Shown here one piece after another: positions 27,853 through 36,695 of a DNA stretch of 64,000 nucleotides. Under the pieces are notes generated by a model that made no database searches, had not been told where the DNA came from, and saw nothing but the letters and a program-made list of their open reading frames with translations. The translations under genes were made by a program, and so were the position numbers. Source of the DNA: an uncultured Draconibacterium sp. (GTDB lineage: Bacteria > Bacteroidota > Bacteroidia > Bacteroidales > Prolixibacteraceae); the NCBI RefSeq assembly GCF_963677575.1, contig NZ_OY782038.1, positions 62,001 to 126,000 on the forward strand. The letters run 5' to 3'. The first letter of the stretch is position 1. Each line of letters starts with the position of its first letter.

Positions 27853-27989
27853 AGCTTTAAGATACGAAAAATCAACCAGAATGCCAATATTATGCTGTTG
27901 TTAATCAGACTGTTAGTTGTGTTTTTATCAACAATTTTATGTTAGCCCAACAATAAATCAAAGAACGAATATTTGTGTATAAAGGGTAG
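26425..27989 (-). mobile_element. IS4-family insertion sequence (1565 bp)
   Basis: Terminal inverted repeats CTACCCTTTATACACA at both ends, flanked by a perfect 10-bp target duplication CTTCGCAAAG (26415-26424 and 27990-27999). It carries one transposase whose stop codon lies within the left terminal repeat. Without the element, the target reads CCCTCTCTT-CGCA-AAGAGAGGG, so it landed in a hairpin. Confidence 0.92.
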
Positions 27990-28087
27990 CTTCGCAAAGA
28001 GAGGGACGATTGTGTCGAAGGCACAATCAGGGTGAGTCAATAAGTTTTGAAGCATATTCTGCTAATAATTTTTACTTGACTTTCAGA

Positions 28088-28161
28088 AAATAAAAGAGCC
28101 ATTCAACAATGGCTCTTTCAAATGTTAACCCCCAAACACACAGATGATCAGAACGATCACC
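28088..28161. terminator. Repeated bidirectional terminator module, copy 1
   Basis: AAAAGAGCCATT / AATGGCTCTTT hairpin with flanking A and T tracts, followed by a conserved tail containing GTTAACCCCCAAACACAC and paired TGATCA words. About 71 of 74 bases match 63128-63201. The conservation extends beyond the hairpin, so the unit may be a mobile terminator or the 3' end of a small RNA on the minus strand. Confidence 0.65.
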
Positions 28162-28275
28162 TTTTATAACATTATAAGGAAAATAACATTGCCGGGTGAT
28201 GTTATTTACCAGTTGTACTTCGTAGTGGAATCATCTTTTTTATCTGATATTTCAATAGGAACGTAAAATCCAAAA

Positions 28276-29523
28276 TCAAGACTTATATTTTTTAAAAACA
28301 GAAGTTGATGTGTGTCCCCCAAATCCGAATGTATTGTTGATCGCAACTACGACTTCTTTCTCAATAGCATTGTTTGGAGTAAGATTTAGTTTTTGGTTTA
28401 TTTCGGCATCAATTTCATTAAGGTTTATTGTTGGAGGTATCAAACCCTGTTCAATTGCCTTAATACAGGCTATTGATTCAATTGCTCCTGCAGCCCCCAG
28501 TAAATGTCCGGTCATTGACTTTGTAGAACTAATTTGTATTTGCCTCAGCGAATTCTTGAATACATTTTCAATTGCAATACATTCACTTATATCGCCAACC
28601 GGAGTTGATGTGGCATGAGCATTGATGTAAGAAACATCTTCTTTCGTAATTCTTGCATCATTTAATGCATCAGTCATTGCTATTTTAGCACCAAGTCCGT
28701 CCGGATGCGTTGCAGCTACATGATAGGCATCGGAAGCGACTCCATACCCGGCTAATTCGCAGTATATTTTGGCACCTCTTTTTTTTGCATGTTCAAGTTC
28801 TTCAATCATAAGAACTCCTGCACCTTCCCCTGCCACAAAACCATCACGTGTTTTATCAAATGGTCGGGATGCTGTCGATGGAGAATTATTTAATGTGGAT
28901 AAAGCTTTCATGGAGTTGAATCCACCAATAGCTGCTTGTGATATAGTGGCCTCTGAACCACCAGCAAAAATTATCGTTGCGCGGCCCAGTCGAATAAGGT
29001 CTAATGCATTTGCTAATGCATGGTTAGATGAAGCACATGCTGATGTAACAGAATAACTTACACCATGCAATCCATATTTGATAGAAATTTGCCCTGTCGC
29101 AATATTTGAAATCATTTTTGTGATGAAAAAAGGACTAAATCTCGGGGAATTTATGTTTTCACTGAAATTCATAATTTCCTCTTCAAAAGTATGCATACCC
29201 CCAATCCCGGTAGCTAAAATAACACCTGCTTTGTTTAAATCACATTTGTCCAGGTTTAAACCGGAGTCTTTAAGGCACTCTTCTGTTGCGGCCAAAGCAT
29301 ATAGGGTATACAAATCCATTTTTCTAACTTCTGGTTTTGTTGCATATAACAAAGGATCGAAGTCTTTTACCTCGCAGGCAAACTTTGTTTTATGATTACT
29401 TGCGTCAAATTTTGTTATTGGGGCAGTTCCACTTTTACCTTCCCTTAGGTTTTTCCAAAAATCATTGACATTGTTGCCCAGTGGTGTTATTGCACCCAAT
29501 CCTGTTATTACTGCTCTTTTCAT
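28276..29523 (-). CDS. fabF: Beta-ketoacyl-ACP synthase II (FabF-type)
   Basis: A 415-aa thiolase-fold condensing enzyme for fatty-acid chain elongation. The catalytic triad is visible: Cys in SVTSACASSNHALANA, His in NAHATSTPVGD and His in MTGHLLGAAGA, plus a C-terminal NNTFGFGGHTS. It is next to a TetR regulator rather than fatty-acid genes, and an operator-like palindrome sits in its upstream region. It is probably an accessory, conditionally expressed paralogue rather than the housekeeping FabF. Confidence 0.88.
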   Translation of the reverse strand: MKRAVITGLGAITPLGNNVNDFWKNLREGKSGTAPITKFDASNHKTKFACEVKDFDPLLYATKPEVRKMDLYTLYALAATEECLKDSGLNLDKCDLNKAGVILATGIGGMHTFEEEIMNFSENINSPRFSPFFITKMISNIATGQISIKYGLHGVSYSVTSACASSNHALANALDLIRLGRATIIFAGGSEATISQAAIGGFNSMKALSTLNNSPSTASRPFDKTRDGFVAGEGAGVLMIEELEHAKKRGAKIYCELAGYGVASDAYHVAATHPDGLGAKIAMTDALNDARITKEDVSYINAHATSTPVGDISECIAIENVFKNSLRQIQISSTKSMTGHLLGAAGAIESIACIKAIEQGLIPPTINLNEIDAEINQKLNLTPNNAIEKEVVVAINNTFGFGGHTSTSVFKKYKS

Positions 29524-29553
29524 AAATATTTTGATATTATTTAATTTTGAATA

Positions 29554-29572
29554 TACTTACTAATAAGTAAGT
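29554..29572. promoter_or_regulatory. TetR operator upstream of fabF
   Basis: TACTTACTAATAAGTAAGT is an inverted repeat (ACTTACT / AGTAAGT with a four-base centre). The same sequence occurs in the promoter of the tetR gene at 30179-30198. It sits 31 bases upstream of the fabF start codon. Confidence 0.75.
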
Positions 29573-29589
29573 TTGTGGGATAAATTTTT

Positions 29590-30150
29590 TTATACTTTTA
29601 AATCTTCTTCAATTGAAAGACATATATTTTTATAATCAATGGTGTTAACTACTTTTGAAAGCTGCAAACTGGCAACTAAACTTGAAAAAATAATCGCTGC
29701 TCTGTTTTCAGGTAATTCACTAAATACAAATAATCCCTTTTGTTTTCCGCTATTTAGAATATTTGTTAGCCATTGAAGTATTAAATCAATCATTTTTCTA
29801 AGTTCTTTTTGTGTAACTTCATTGAGTGTATCAAAGGCAGGACTTAATGCACCTACTAAACAAACTTTTTGTTCCCGATGACTTTTTATATATATTTTAA
29901 TAAAAGTATTTAGCTGTTGAATTTCATCAAATCCCCTGCTGTGCATATTATCCACCATTTCCTCGAAACGTTGAATATTAGTCTTTATAATGCTTGTGCC
30001 TAAATTTGCTTTTGTTGGAAAATAGTAATGAATTGCTGCATTTTTTATACCTAATTCAGATGAAATATCCTGGTAACTAAATGCATTATAACCTCTAGTT
30101 CGTATGAGATTTTCACCTAATTCAATAACTCTTTCTCTGGTAGCAGACAT
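29590..30150 (-). CDS. TetR/AcrR-family repressor
   Basis: A 186-aa one-component regulator. The N-terminal helix-turn-helix is ERVIELGENLIRTRGYNAFSYQDISSELGIKNAAIHYYFPTKANLG (residues 5-50). A helical ligand-binding domain follows, with a CLVGALSPAFDTL segment as in AcrR-like TetR proteins. Paired palindromes in front of it and of fabF indicate autoregulation and repression of fabF. The inducer is unknown, perhaps an acyl compound. Confidence 0.88.
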   Translation of the reverse strand: MSATRERVIELGENLIRTRGYNAFSYQDISSELGIKNAAIHYYFPTKANLGTSIIKTNIQRFEEMVDNMHSRGFDEIQQLNTFIKIYIKSHREQKVCLVGALSPAFDTLNEVTQKELRKMIDLILQWLTNILNSGKQKGLFVFSELPENRAAIIFSSLVASLQLSKVVNTIDYKNICLSIEEDLKV

Positions 30151-30172
30151 AATAATTTGATTTTTAACAGTA

Positions 30173-30204
30173 CAAAAATACTTACTAATAAGTAAGTATC
30201 AAAA
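30173..30204 (-). promoter_or_regulatory. Promoter of tetR with embedded operator
   Basis: Read on the minus strand: TTTTG (-33), a 19-base spacer, then TATTTTTG (-7, consensus TAnnTTTG). The palindrome TACTTACTAATAAGTAAGTA (30179-30198) fills the spacer and touches the -7 box, so bound repressor would block the sigma factor. This is among the best-formed Bacteroidetes promoters seen in the window. Confidence 0.8.
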
Positions 30205-30661
30205 TTTATTTGACTTTTTATATTTGATATATTAATTATTGAAACAAAATATATGAATAACAAAACTACTGGGCACAATATTTTGTATAAGTAATGACAG
30301 GTGATGTGCTAATTCTCAAGGTTTGACAGGAAAGCAGCCGCAATCTGCCAATACGCATAGAATTACTGTTAGTAATGACTAAAAACATCTTTACCCCAAA
30401 GTGCTGCCAATTTGTAATTGATCCTTTTTAGTCTAGCCCGTACAATCCTTTATTGAATCATATTTTAAATTAAATATGTTGGGATTTGTAAACATTGTAA
30501 GTGATGTTATTGGCTATTTCCTGGAGCAAACAGAATTCAATCTGTTTATACGAAAGATTTCCGGAATTACACCATGTGGGGTGTGTAGTAGCCTGTTTGA
30601 AGAATAATTGAATGATATATCATTCATATAAATAGGTTTATTTTTATGTTTATGCTATTAT
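30205..30661. other. Intergenic stretch between tetR and the MFS gene
   Basis: AT-rich, with no open frame of recognisable type and no strong hairpin over 457 bases. It may hold eroded sequence. Confidence 0.5.
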
Positions 30662-31813
30662 TTATCTGGATTTAGTTTTATTCTCCAAAAAACTTCTTAA
30701 CCCAATCATCAGGAAAGCCAGGGTTCCAAATAATAAGGTTAACCAGGGAGTGTATACCACACTTTTTGTAGTTATAAGCCACCCGCCAACTGTCGTTCCA
30801 AGGGAAATACCTAAATTGCCGAATGATGTTGCAAGGCTGTTTGCAAATTCCAGCGATTTCGGTACAGATGAAATCATGTAGGTAGAGGCATTTAGAAAAC
30901 TTGGTGAATACAAAAATCCCCACAGGCCTATCACAACAACTGTTGCTATAAAATTTTCACCAGATAAATGCAATAATATGGGGATTAGAATTGTGCCGGA
31001 AAGGAAGCCGGCAGTTGTTTTCGCTACACTTTTATTCAGCATCTTTCCTGCTGCCCAGTTAGCCACAACCCCGATTATTCCAAAAACAAACATCATATAG
31101 CTAACCATTGTATTGCTCATATCTTTGGCTTTGTTCAGGTAGTCAGCAAAATAACTATATGTGGAAAACCAACCAGCTATCATAAAAAAGTTCATCGCTG
31201 TACTGACAATAAAAGTAGGCTGCTTCAATATTTTTAGCTGGCTGGCATATGATTTTCGCTCTTCCACAGGCAGATTGGGCAAAACAAAATAGATACCTGT
31301 TAACGCTATAATACTGATAACCGATTGAACGATAAACGAATCTTCCCACGAAAAAATACTTGCTACATAAGTTGCAAAAGGAACGGTGGTTACCATTGCA
31401 ATAGCGACTCCGCTAAAAACAATACTCATCAATTCATTTTCGTTATTTTTATTACCTTGAGAAACTGCGACAGACAGAGCTGTTGCAATATAAACAGGTT
31501 GTAAAAATGCAGGTAAAACACGAACCACCATAAGTAGCCAGAACGGAGGCGAAAATGATGAGACCACACCCGTGATAACAAAAAACAATATTGAGAGTAA
31601 CATTACTTTTTTTCTGTCGAAGCCCGAAGCAAGCAAGGTCATAAAAGGACCTGTTATAGCTATGACAAGAGCAAAAGCACTCAATAAAACGCCAGCCTGG
31701 TCAACATTTATCTGGTAGTATTCTGCTATTTGTGGTAAAATTCCAATAACTCCAAACTCTGTGGTTATAACGCCAATAAATCCAAGGCATCCTATGTATG
31801 CGTATTTCTTCAT
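30662..31813 (-). CDS. MFS transporter (drug/arabinose-efflux type)
   Basis: A 383-aa inner-membrane protein with 12 predicted helices. Begins YIGCLGFIGVITTEFGVIGILPQIAEYYQI, has the inter-helix 2-3 motif LASGFDRKKVMLL and a motif near PAFLQPVYIATALSVAVSQG. These are features of DHA1-type exporters for drugs, sugars or amino acids. It is divergent from the broken HxlR regulator at 31914, a common regulator-exporter arrangement. Confidence 0.85.
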   Translation of the reverse strand: MKKYAYIGCLGFIGVITTEFGVIGILPQIAEYYQINVDQAGVLLSAFALVIAITGPFMTLLASGFDRKKVMLLSILFFVITGVVSSFSPPFWLLMVVRVLPAFLQPVYIATALSVAVSQGNKNNENELMSIVFSGVAIAMVTTVPFATYVASIFSWEDSFIVQSVISIIALTGIYFVLPNLPVEERKSYASQLKILKQPTFIVSTAMNFFMIAGWFSTYSYFADYLNKAKDMSNTMVSYMMFVFGIIGVVANWAAGKMLNKSVAKTTAGFLSGTILIPILLHLSGENFIATVVVIGLWGFLYSPSFLNASTYMISSVPKSLEFANSLATSFGNLGISLGTTVGGWLITTKSVVYTPWLTLLFGTLAFLMIGLRSFLENKTKSR

Positions 31814-31913
31814 TTGTTGATGATTGTTATGTATTTGACGACGAAATTAAAATGAATACTATAGATTTGTATGGTATACAGCTATTTGTATGGTACTAAC
31901 AATTTTGTAAGTA

Positions 31914-32271
31914 ATGGGAAGAAGAAAAGAAAACTCAACCAATATGTTGAATGAAAAAAGCATCATGGAATGCGATTTGACTTATGCTGTTTGCAAAGTC
32001 GGTGGTAGATGGAAATTGCTAATTATGTGCAAGTTGGAAGAAGGTAAAATTACGTTTTAGTGAAATTCGAAAATTGATACCCAACATCACCGAACGAATG
32101 TTGACTCTGCAACTCAGGGAACTGGAAAAAGACGGCTTGGTAAAACGTACTGTTTATGCAGAAGTTCCTCCAAGAGTTGATTATGAATTAACTCCGATTG
32201 CCATAGAATTAATTCCCATCTGGTCGAAACTAAGTGATTGGGGAGCAAAACATAAAGCTCTTATAAGTTGA
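31914..32271 (+). pseudogene. HxlR-family regulator broken by a +1 frameshift
   Basis: The first part reads MGRRKENSTNMLNEKSIMEC...DLTYAVCKVGGRWKLLIMCKLEEGK and then hits a stop. The second part, in another frame, continues exactly as expected: LRFSEIRKLIPNITERMLTLQLRELEKDGLVKR...DYELTPIAIEL. One extra A in the AAAA run near 32049-32052 explains the break. HxlR proteins are winged-helix sensors of aldehyde or redox stress and would control the divergent MFS exporter. A sequencing error in the homopolymer is possible. Confidence 0.82.
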
Positions 32272-32328
32272 ACGAATATTGATACTCTGTGTTTTCATAC
32301 CAAACTGTTGTTTGTCTGGCAAAAACAA

Positions 32329-32904
32329 ATGATTGAAAATCTCAAAAAACATATCGGTAATTTTATAGCTGTTGAAAATACCCAACTTGCTAATATTGAT
32401 AAGTATTTTCAAATCAGGGAACTAAAAAAGAAAGAGCTGATTTTAAAAGAAGGAGAAATCTGTTACGAATTATTTTTCGTCAATAAAGGATGTCTGCAAA
32501 TATTCTATATGAAAGAAAACGGAACAGAGCAAACCATCGATTTTGCATTGGAAAATTGGTGGACAACAGACTTTAATGCTTTTGCCAATAAAACACCATC
32601 AAAATTTTCTATTCGAACGATAGAGCCTTCTGAAATATTAATTTTAAATAAGTCTGCACAAAATGAACTTTTAAAACTTATTCCTGAACTGGAACGCTAT
32701 TTTCATTTGGTATTTCAAAGAGCGTATGCAGCTTCTCAGTATCGCATAAAGTTGCTTTATGAGCTTTCCCGCGAAGAATTATATCTGCACTTCCGCGATA
32801 ATTTTCCTGATTTTATTCAGCGGGTTCCTCAATATCTGGTTGCTTCATTTTTAGGTTTTACACCTGAATATCTAAGTGAAATCCGTAAGAAATATACTTC
32901 TTAA
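32329..32904 (+). CDS. Crp/Fnr-family regulator
   Basis: About 191 aa from the preferred start MIENLKKHIGN (the frame is open from 32308). The cyclic-nucleotide-binding-like beta roll covers about residues 25-110 (ILKEGEICYELFFVNKGCLQIFYM). The C-terminal winged helix is short (VPQYLVASFLGFTPEYLSEIRKKY). This subtype is common in Bacteroidetes as a single-gene regulator of neighbouring stress genes; its ligand is not predictable. Confidence 0.83.
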   Translation: MIENLKKHIGNFIAVENTQLANIDKYFQIRELKKKELILKEGEICYELFFVNKGCLQIFYMKENGTEQTIDFALENWWTTDFNAFANKTPSKFSIRTIEPSEILILNKSAQNELLKLIPELERYFHLVFQRAYAASQYRIKLLYELSREELYLHFRDNFPDFIQRVPQYLVASFLGFTPEYLSEIRKKYTS

Positions 32905-32973
32905 ACCAGCTTAAGTTTTTTGAGTTTTTGGCTATATAGTTTTGCACGAAGTAATCATTTAAATCATTCAAAG

Positions 32974-34083
32974 ATGAAAAGTGCAAACATCCTGTTATTA
33001 TTCCTAATTTTTATATCAGCCTGCAAACAAAAAGAGAGTTTTATTATTGAAGGCACCGTTCCTGCTGAATGGGAAACACAAAACGTACAATTAAAATTCC
33101 TTGATGAAGACCTGAACGACAGCATAATTATTGCTCATTCGCCAGTTAAAAGCAATCAATTCAAAATGAAAGGTTCAATAGCGCATCCCAACTATGTTGT
33201 TTTACAGTTTAGCAGCAATAAATCTGTCTATTTTTTTCTGGAAAATACCACTACAACAATTAAGTTTTCGCCCCAAGCTGGCGCTCCAATTATAAGCGGG
33301 TCTGCATTAAATATCCAACTGGAAGTATTTTACTCGCAATTTGCTCCGTTCCGGCAAGAGTTACAAAAGATACGCGATGAGATTGTAGAAGCACGAAATC
33401 TACAAAAAGACAGCCCTGATTTTCTGACCCGTAAAAGAAGTCAAATGGATACTATTATTCAAAAGATGGTGAAATGCCAAAAAACATTTATTGCAGAACA
33501 TCCAAATTCTCTGGCAACGGCTTATATTTTAAGGATGTCGAAAACCGATTTGGAAATGCCTTTTGTGCAATCAGTGTACAGCAATTTTGATGACGAAATC
33601 AAAAGTTCTTCAATCGGAAAATCGCTAAAAAAACAAATTACAGCTCAAGAAAAAACAGCTCTGGGGAATTCATTTATCGACATACAACTGGTAGATGTAA
33701 AGGGCAAAGAAATTACAATTTCGGAGTTGGCAGAAAACCAGGAATATTTGCTTCTTGATTTTTGGGCTTCGTGGTGTGGACCCTGCAGGCACGAGAATGA
33801 TAATATACTCAAAATCCATAATCAATATCATTCAAAAGGATTGCAAATAGTTGGCATTTCTCTGGATGTAAAAAAAGAAGCCTGGCAAAAAGCTATCCAA
33901 GAAGACCACATTACCTGGACACAACTTTCTGACTTAAAAGGCTGGAACTCTCCCTTAGTTGCAAAATATGGTATTGAAGGAATTCCGTACACCGTGTTAG
34001 TAAACAAAGAAGGTAAGATTGTTGCCAAAGGATTAAGGGGAGAGAATTTGAGCGTTAAATTGAAAGAAGTATTCAATAATTAA
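32974..34083 (+). CDS. TlpA-like thiol-disulfide oxidoreductase lipoprotein
   Basis: Start chosen at 32974 (MKSANILLLFLIFISAC), giving a lipoprotein signal with Cys17. Residues about 20-220 are a DUF4369-type region. A thioredoxin/AhpC-TSA domain follows with the redox motif WASWCGPC and a cis-Pro segment GIEGIPYTVLV. It probably reduces disulfides in the periplasm under oxidative or reductive stress. Confidence 0.85.
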   Translation: MKSANILLLFLIFISACKQKESFIIEGTVPAEWETQNVQLKFLDEDLNDSIIIAHSPVKSNQFKMKGSIAHPNYVVLQFSSNKSVYFFLENTTTTIKFSPQAGAPIISGSALNIQLEVFYSQFAPFRQELQKIRDEIVEARNLQKDSPDFLTRKRSQMDTIIQKMVKCQKTFIAEHPNSLATAYILRMSKTDLEMPFVQSVYSNFDDEIKSSSIGKSLKKQITAQEKTALGNSFIDIQLVDVKGKEITISELAENQEYLLLDFWASWCGPCRHENDNILKIHNQYHSKGLQIVGISLDVKKEAWQKAIQEDHITWTQLSDLKGWNSPLVAKYGIEGIPYTVLVNKEGKIVAKGLRGENLSVKLKEVFNN

Positions 34084-34130
34084 AAATACCGTTGTAAGAG
34101 AAATCCTCAACAATAATACCTGATAAAACG

Positions 34131-34586
34131 ATGATTATTCGAAATGCAAAACTCTCCGATATAACAGAGTTAACCCGGCTTATGATGAAATTCAGGGCTT
34201 TTTACCAGCAGAAATCAAATCATGAAGAGCTACAGACCTTTATTAAAAGCAGAATAACTAATGACGATAGTGTAATTTTTGTTGTTGAAGGAAATAATGA
34301 ACTAATCGGATACGCACAATTGTATCCGTCATTTTCAACAATAAAATTGAGTGACATATGGATATTAAACGACCTTTTTGTTCTGGAATCTTTTCGGGAC
34401 AAAGGTGTCGCATCGCAGTTAATAGACACTGTTTTAGGATTTTCAGAAAAAGGACAAAGAAAACAAGTGTGGCTTTTAACCGAAAATGACAATAAACGTG
34501 CGCGGCAACTATATAAAAGAAAAGGATTTATTAATACAAAATTTGAACATTATGTCTGTAACATCAAAACACCAACAACGAATTGA
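34131..34586 (+). CDS. GNAT-family N-acetyltransferase
   Basis: A 151-aa single-domain acetyltransferase. The acetyl-CoA loop is in ILNDLFVLESFRDKGVASQLIDTVL (motif A, R-x2-G-V-A), and the end is NDNKRARQLYKRKGFINTKF. Substrate unknown. Its 3' end overlaps the start of the AhpD-like gene by 35 bases in another frame. Confidence 0.83.
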   Translation: MIIRNAKLSDITELTRLMMKFRAFYQQKSNHEELQTFIKSRITNDDSVIFVVEGNNELIGYAQLYPSFSTIKLSDIWILNDLFVLESFRDKGVASQLIDTVLGFSEKGQRKQVWLLTENDNKRARQLYKRKGFINTKFEHYVCNIKTPTTN

Positions 34587-35010
34587 TATAAAAACATTGG
34601 AACCGGAGTGCTGGAATTTGGTAATGGCTATCGAAAATTATTTGGCTAAAACCAGCTTAGATAAGAAACTAAAAGAGCTCATCAAAATCAGAGCTTCCCA
34701 AATCAATAAATGTGCTTTCTGCATTGATTTACATACAAAAGATGCCATAAAAATTGGAGAATCAGAACGGAGAATATTTGCTTTGCCGGCGTGGAAAGAA
34801 AGCCCTTTGTTTTCGGACGAAGAACGGGTAGTTTTAAAATTAACAGAAGAGGTTACCGAAATAACCAAAGAAGGAGTTTCGGACAAAACCTATGAAACCG
34901 TCCGCGAATATTTTAGCGAAAATGAAGTGGCACAAATTATCATTGCCATTAATCATATGAACTTTTTAAACCGGGTGGCGGTTTCCTCTAAAATGGTACA
35001 TCCAAACTGA
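34552..35010 (+). CDS. AhpD/carboxymuconolactone-decarboxylase-family alkylhydroperoxidase
   Basis: 152 aa from the start MSVTSKHQQRID; the frame opens earlier but that part overlaps the GNAT gene. The redox centre KCAFCIDLH (CxxC-x3-H) is characteristic of the AhpD core. Members reduce peroxides with thiol partners; the neighbouring TlpA-like protein fits. A decayed copy of its C-terminal 45 codons lies at 38157. Confidence 0.88.
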   Translation: MSVTSKHQQRIDIKTLEPECWNLVMAIENYLAKTSLDKKLKELIKIRASQINKCAFCIDLHTKDAIKIGESERRIFALPAWKESPLFSDEERVVLKLTEEVTEITKEGVSDKTYETVREYFSENEVAQIIIAINHMNFLNRVAVSSKMVHPN

Positions 35011-35063
35011 ATTTTACTAAATAAATTAGAACCTATCAAGTATACGAATTTGTAAAATCAAGT

Positions 35064-35750
35064 ATGAGACACAATCATCCTCTATATTTACTTGCCAGCG
35101 AAACAGTTGTACATCTCAAAAAATATATGCCGGAATTTCATTTATCCGGGCAAAAGTCTTCTGCTGCAAGGTTTATTAACGAAATTGAAAAAGTTTGCCA
35201 GCAAACAATGCAAGAACAATGGCCGGGAGAATCTATGGTTCGAGCTTTGCGTTTTGCGCCACACGTATTTGACAAACAATGTGAGGCAGGAGTAAAACCA
35301 TTGTATGAAGCCGCATGCGCCTCGTTTGCGTGGGTTCTTTGGGCAGAGTTTTATGAGGAAGACGATTGGAGCCGTTCCTTTTTACCCAATTTTGCCAACG
35401 GAGAAGGAATTGGGCCGGATGGCCGTTTATTCAATAGTAAAACAATTCTTGGACTTTTTTTGCTTGGCCCGAATACGCATTATCCGGCACATGCTCATCC
35501 GGCCGAAGAATTTTACTTAATATTATCGGGAACTGCAAAATGGCAGATTGGAGCAAATACTTTGTTCGAAACAAAAAAGCCCGGTGATGTTATGATTCAT
35601 TTGAGTAATGAAAGTCATTCCATTCAAACATTTGAAGAACCATTATTTTGCATTTACGGATGGAGAGGGAACATTAACGCTAAAACATGGTACCGAAATA
35701 ACATGGCCGATAACACAGAGAAAATCAAGTATCCTACAATTGAAAAGTAG
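35064..35750 (+). CDS. DMSP-lyase-like cupin protein
   Basis: A 228-aa single-domain cupin. An N-terminal helical part is followed by LLGPNTHYPAHAHPAEEFYLILSG, where H-x3-E-x-Y matches the metal ligands described in DddQ-type dimethylsulfoniopropionate lyases. PGDVMIHLSNESHSIQT then supplies a further His. The family (Pfam Dimethlysulfonioproprionate lyase) includes many proteins of untested activity, so cleavage of DMSP to DMS and acrylate is a hypothesis. It stands between an AhpD-like and an Ada-like gene. Confidence 0.65.
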   Translation: MRHNHPLYLLASETVVHLKKYMPEFHLSGQKSSAARFINEIEKVCQQTMQEQWPGESMVRALRFAPHVFDKQCEAGVKPLYEAACASFAWVLWAEFYEEDDWSRSFLPNFANGEGIGPDGRLFNSKTILGLFLLGPNTHYPAHAHPAEEFYLILSGTAKWQIGANTLFETKKPGDVMIHLSNESHSIQTFEEPLFCIYGWRGNINAKTWYRNNMADNTEKIKYPTIEK

Positions 35751-35849
35751 AAGAGTTTGAAGTGAAAGTTAATGATGAAAATTAGCATATTTCGGATTTT
35801 ATACACCAAAACCATTTCCGAGATTTGTTTTTGAAAAGTAAATCGAAAA

Positions 35850-36692
35850 ATGGACAAAACAAAAGGTCTCCAATATAAAAGGATAGAAAAAGCAATAGAC
35901 TTCATCAGACAGAATTTCAGGCAGCAGCCCAGCCTTGAAGAAATTGCCCAAACTGTTCATCTAAGCTCTTCCCGTTTTCAACGCTTGTTTACTGAATGGG
36001 CAGGAACCAGCCCCAAAAAATTTCTACAGTACATCAGCATAGAACACGCTAAGATGCTCCTGAAAGATGATAACGCTACACTTTTTGATACAGCCTTTGA
36101 TACAGGACTTTCCAGTACAAGCCGTTTGCATGATTTGTTTATCAACATAGAAGGGATGACCCCTGCCGAGTACAAAAATGGAGGAAAAAATCTTGTAATT
36201 GATTACAGTTTCTTAGGTAGTCCGTTTGGAAACATACTTATTGCTTCAACGGAAAAAGGAATTTGCCATTTGGATTTTGAAGATGACTATACCTCTGCTT
36301 TGGAGCAATTGAAAGGTAAATTTCCGAATGCAATATTTCAGGAACAAATGACTTCTAACCAACAAAATGTGTTATACATTTTTCAAAGCGACTGGAGTAA
36401 ATTGCAGGAGATAAAGTTACATTTAAAAGGGACAGATTTTCAATTAAAAATTTGGGAAAGTTTGTTAAAAATCCCATTTGGAAAACTTTCAACCTATGGA
36501 AGTATTGCAGAACAGATAGGAAGCCCAAATGCTTCGAGAGCTGTAGGAACGGCTATTGGGAATAATCCGATAGCTTATCTTATTCCCTGCCATCGGGTAA
36601 TCCAGTCTACCGGTAAATTTAATGGATATAAGTGGGGTACAACCCGAAAAACTGCGATAATAGGCTGGGAACAGTCCAAAATCACCCCATAA
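35850..36692 (+). CDS. AraC-methylguanine-DNA methyltransferase fusion (Ada-like)
   Basis: 280 aa. An AraC-type double helix-turn-helix occupies residues ~10-110 (QQPSLEEIAQTVHLSSSRFQRLFTEWAGTSPKKFLQY). An alkyltransferase domain follows, with FGKLSTYGSIAEQIGSPNASRAVG and the active-site motif IPCHRVI (Cys ~247). It repairs O6-alkylguanine by suicidal alkyl transfer. It lacks the N-terminal Cys4 zinc domain of E. coli Ada, so it cannot sense methylphosphotriesters in the same way. A GNAT gene follows 3 bases later. Confidence 0.9.
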   Translation: MDKTKGLQYKRIEKAIDFIRQNFRQQPSLEEIAQTVHLSSSRFQRLFTEWAGTSPKKFLQYISIEHAKMLLKDDNATLFDTAFDTGLSSTSRLHDLFINIEGMTPAEYKNGGKNLVIDYSFLGSPFGNILIASTEKGICHLDFEDDYTSALEQLKGKFPNAIFQEQMTSNQQNVLYIFQSDWSKLQEIKLHLKGTDFQLKIWESLLKIPFGKLSTYGSIAEQIGSPNASRAVGTAIGNNPIAYLIPCHRVIQSTGKFNGYKWGTTRKTAIIGWEQSKITP

Positions 36693-36695
36693 ATA

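Noticed and set aside
28120..28165. Conserved 11-codon peptide (VIVLIICVFGG type) on the minus strand of the terminator module
   Set aside because: It is in frame in both copies, but there is no consistent start or upstream signal, and two of three changes alter residues. Structure of the RNA explains the conservation better.
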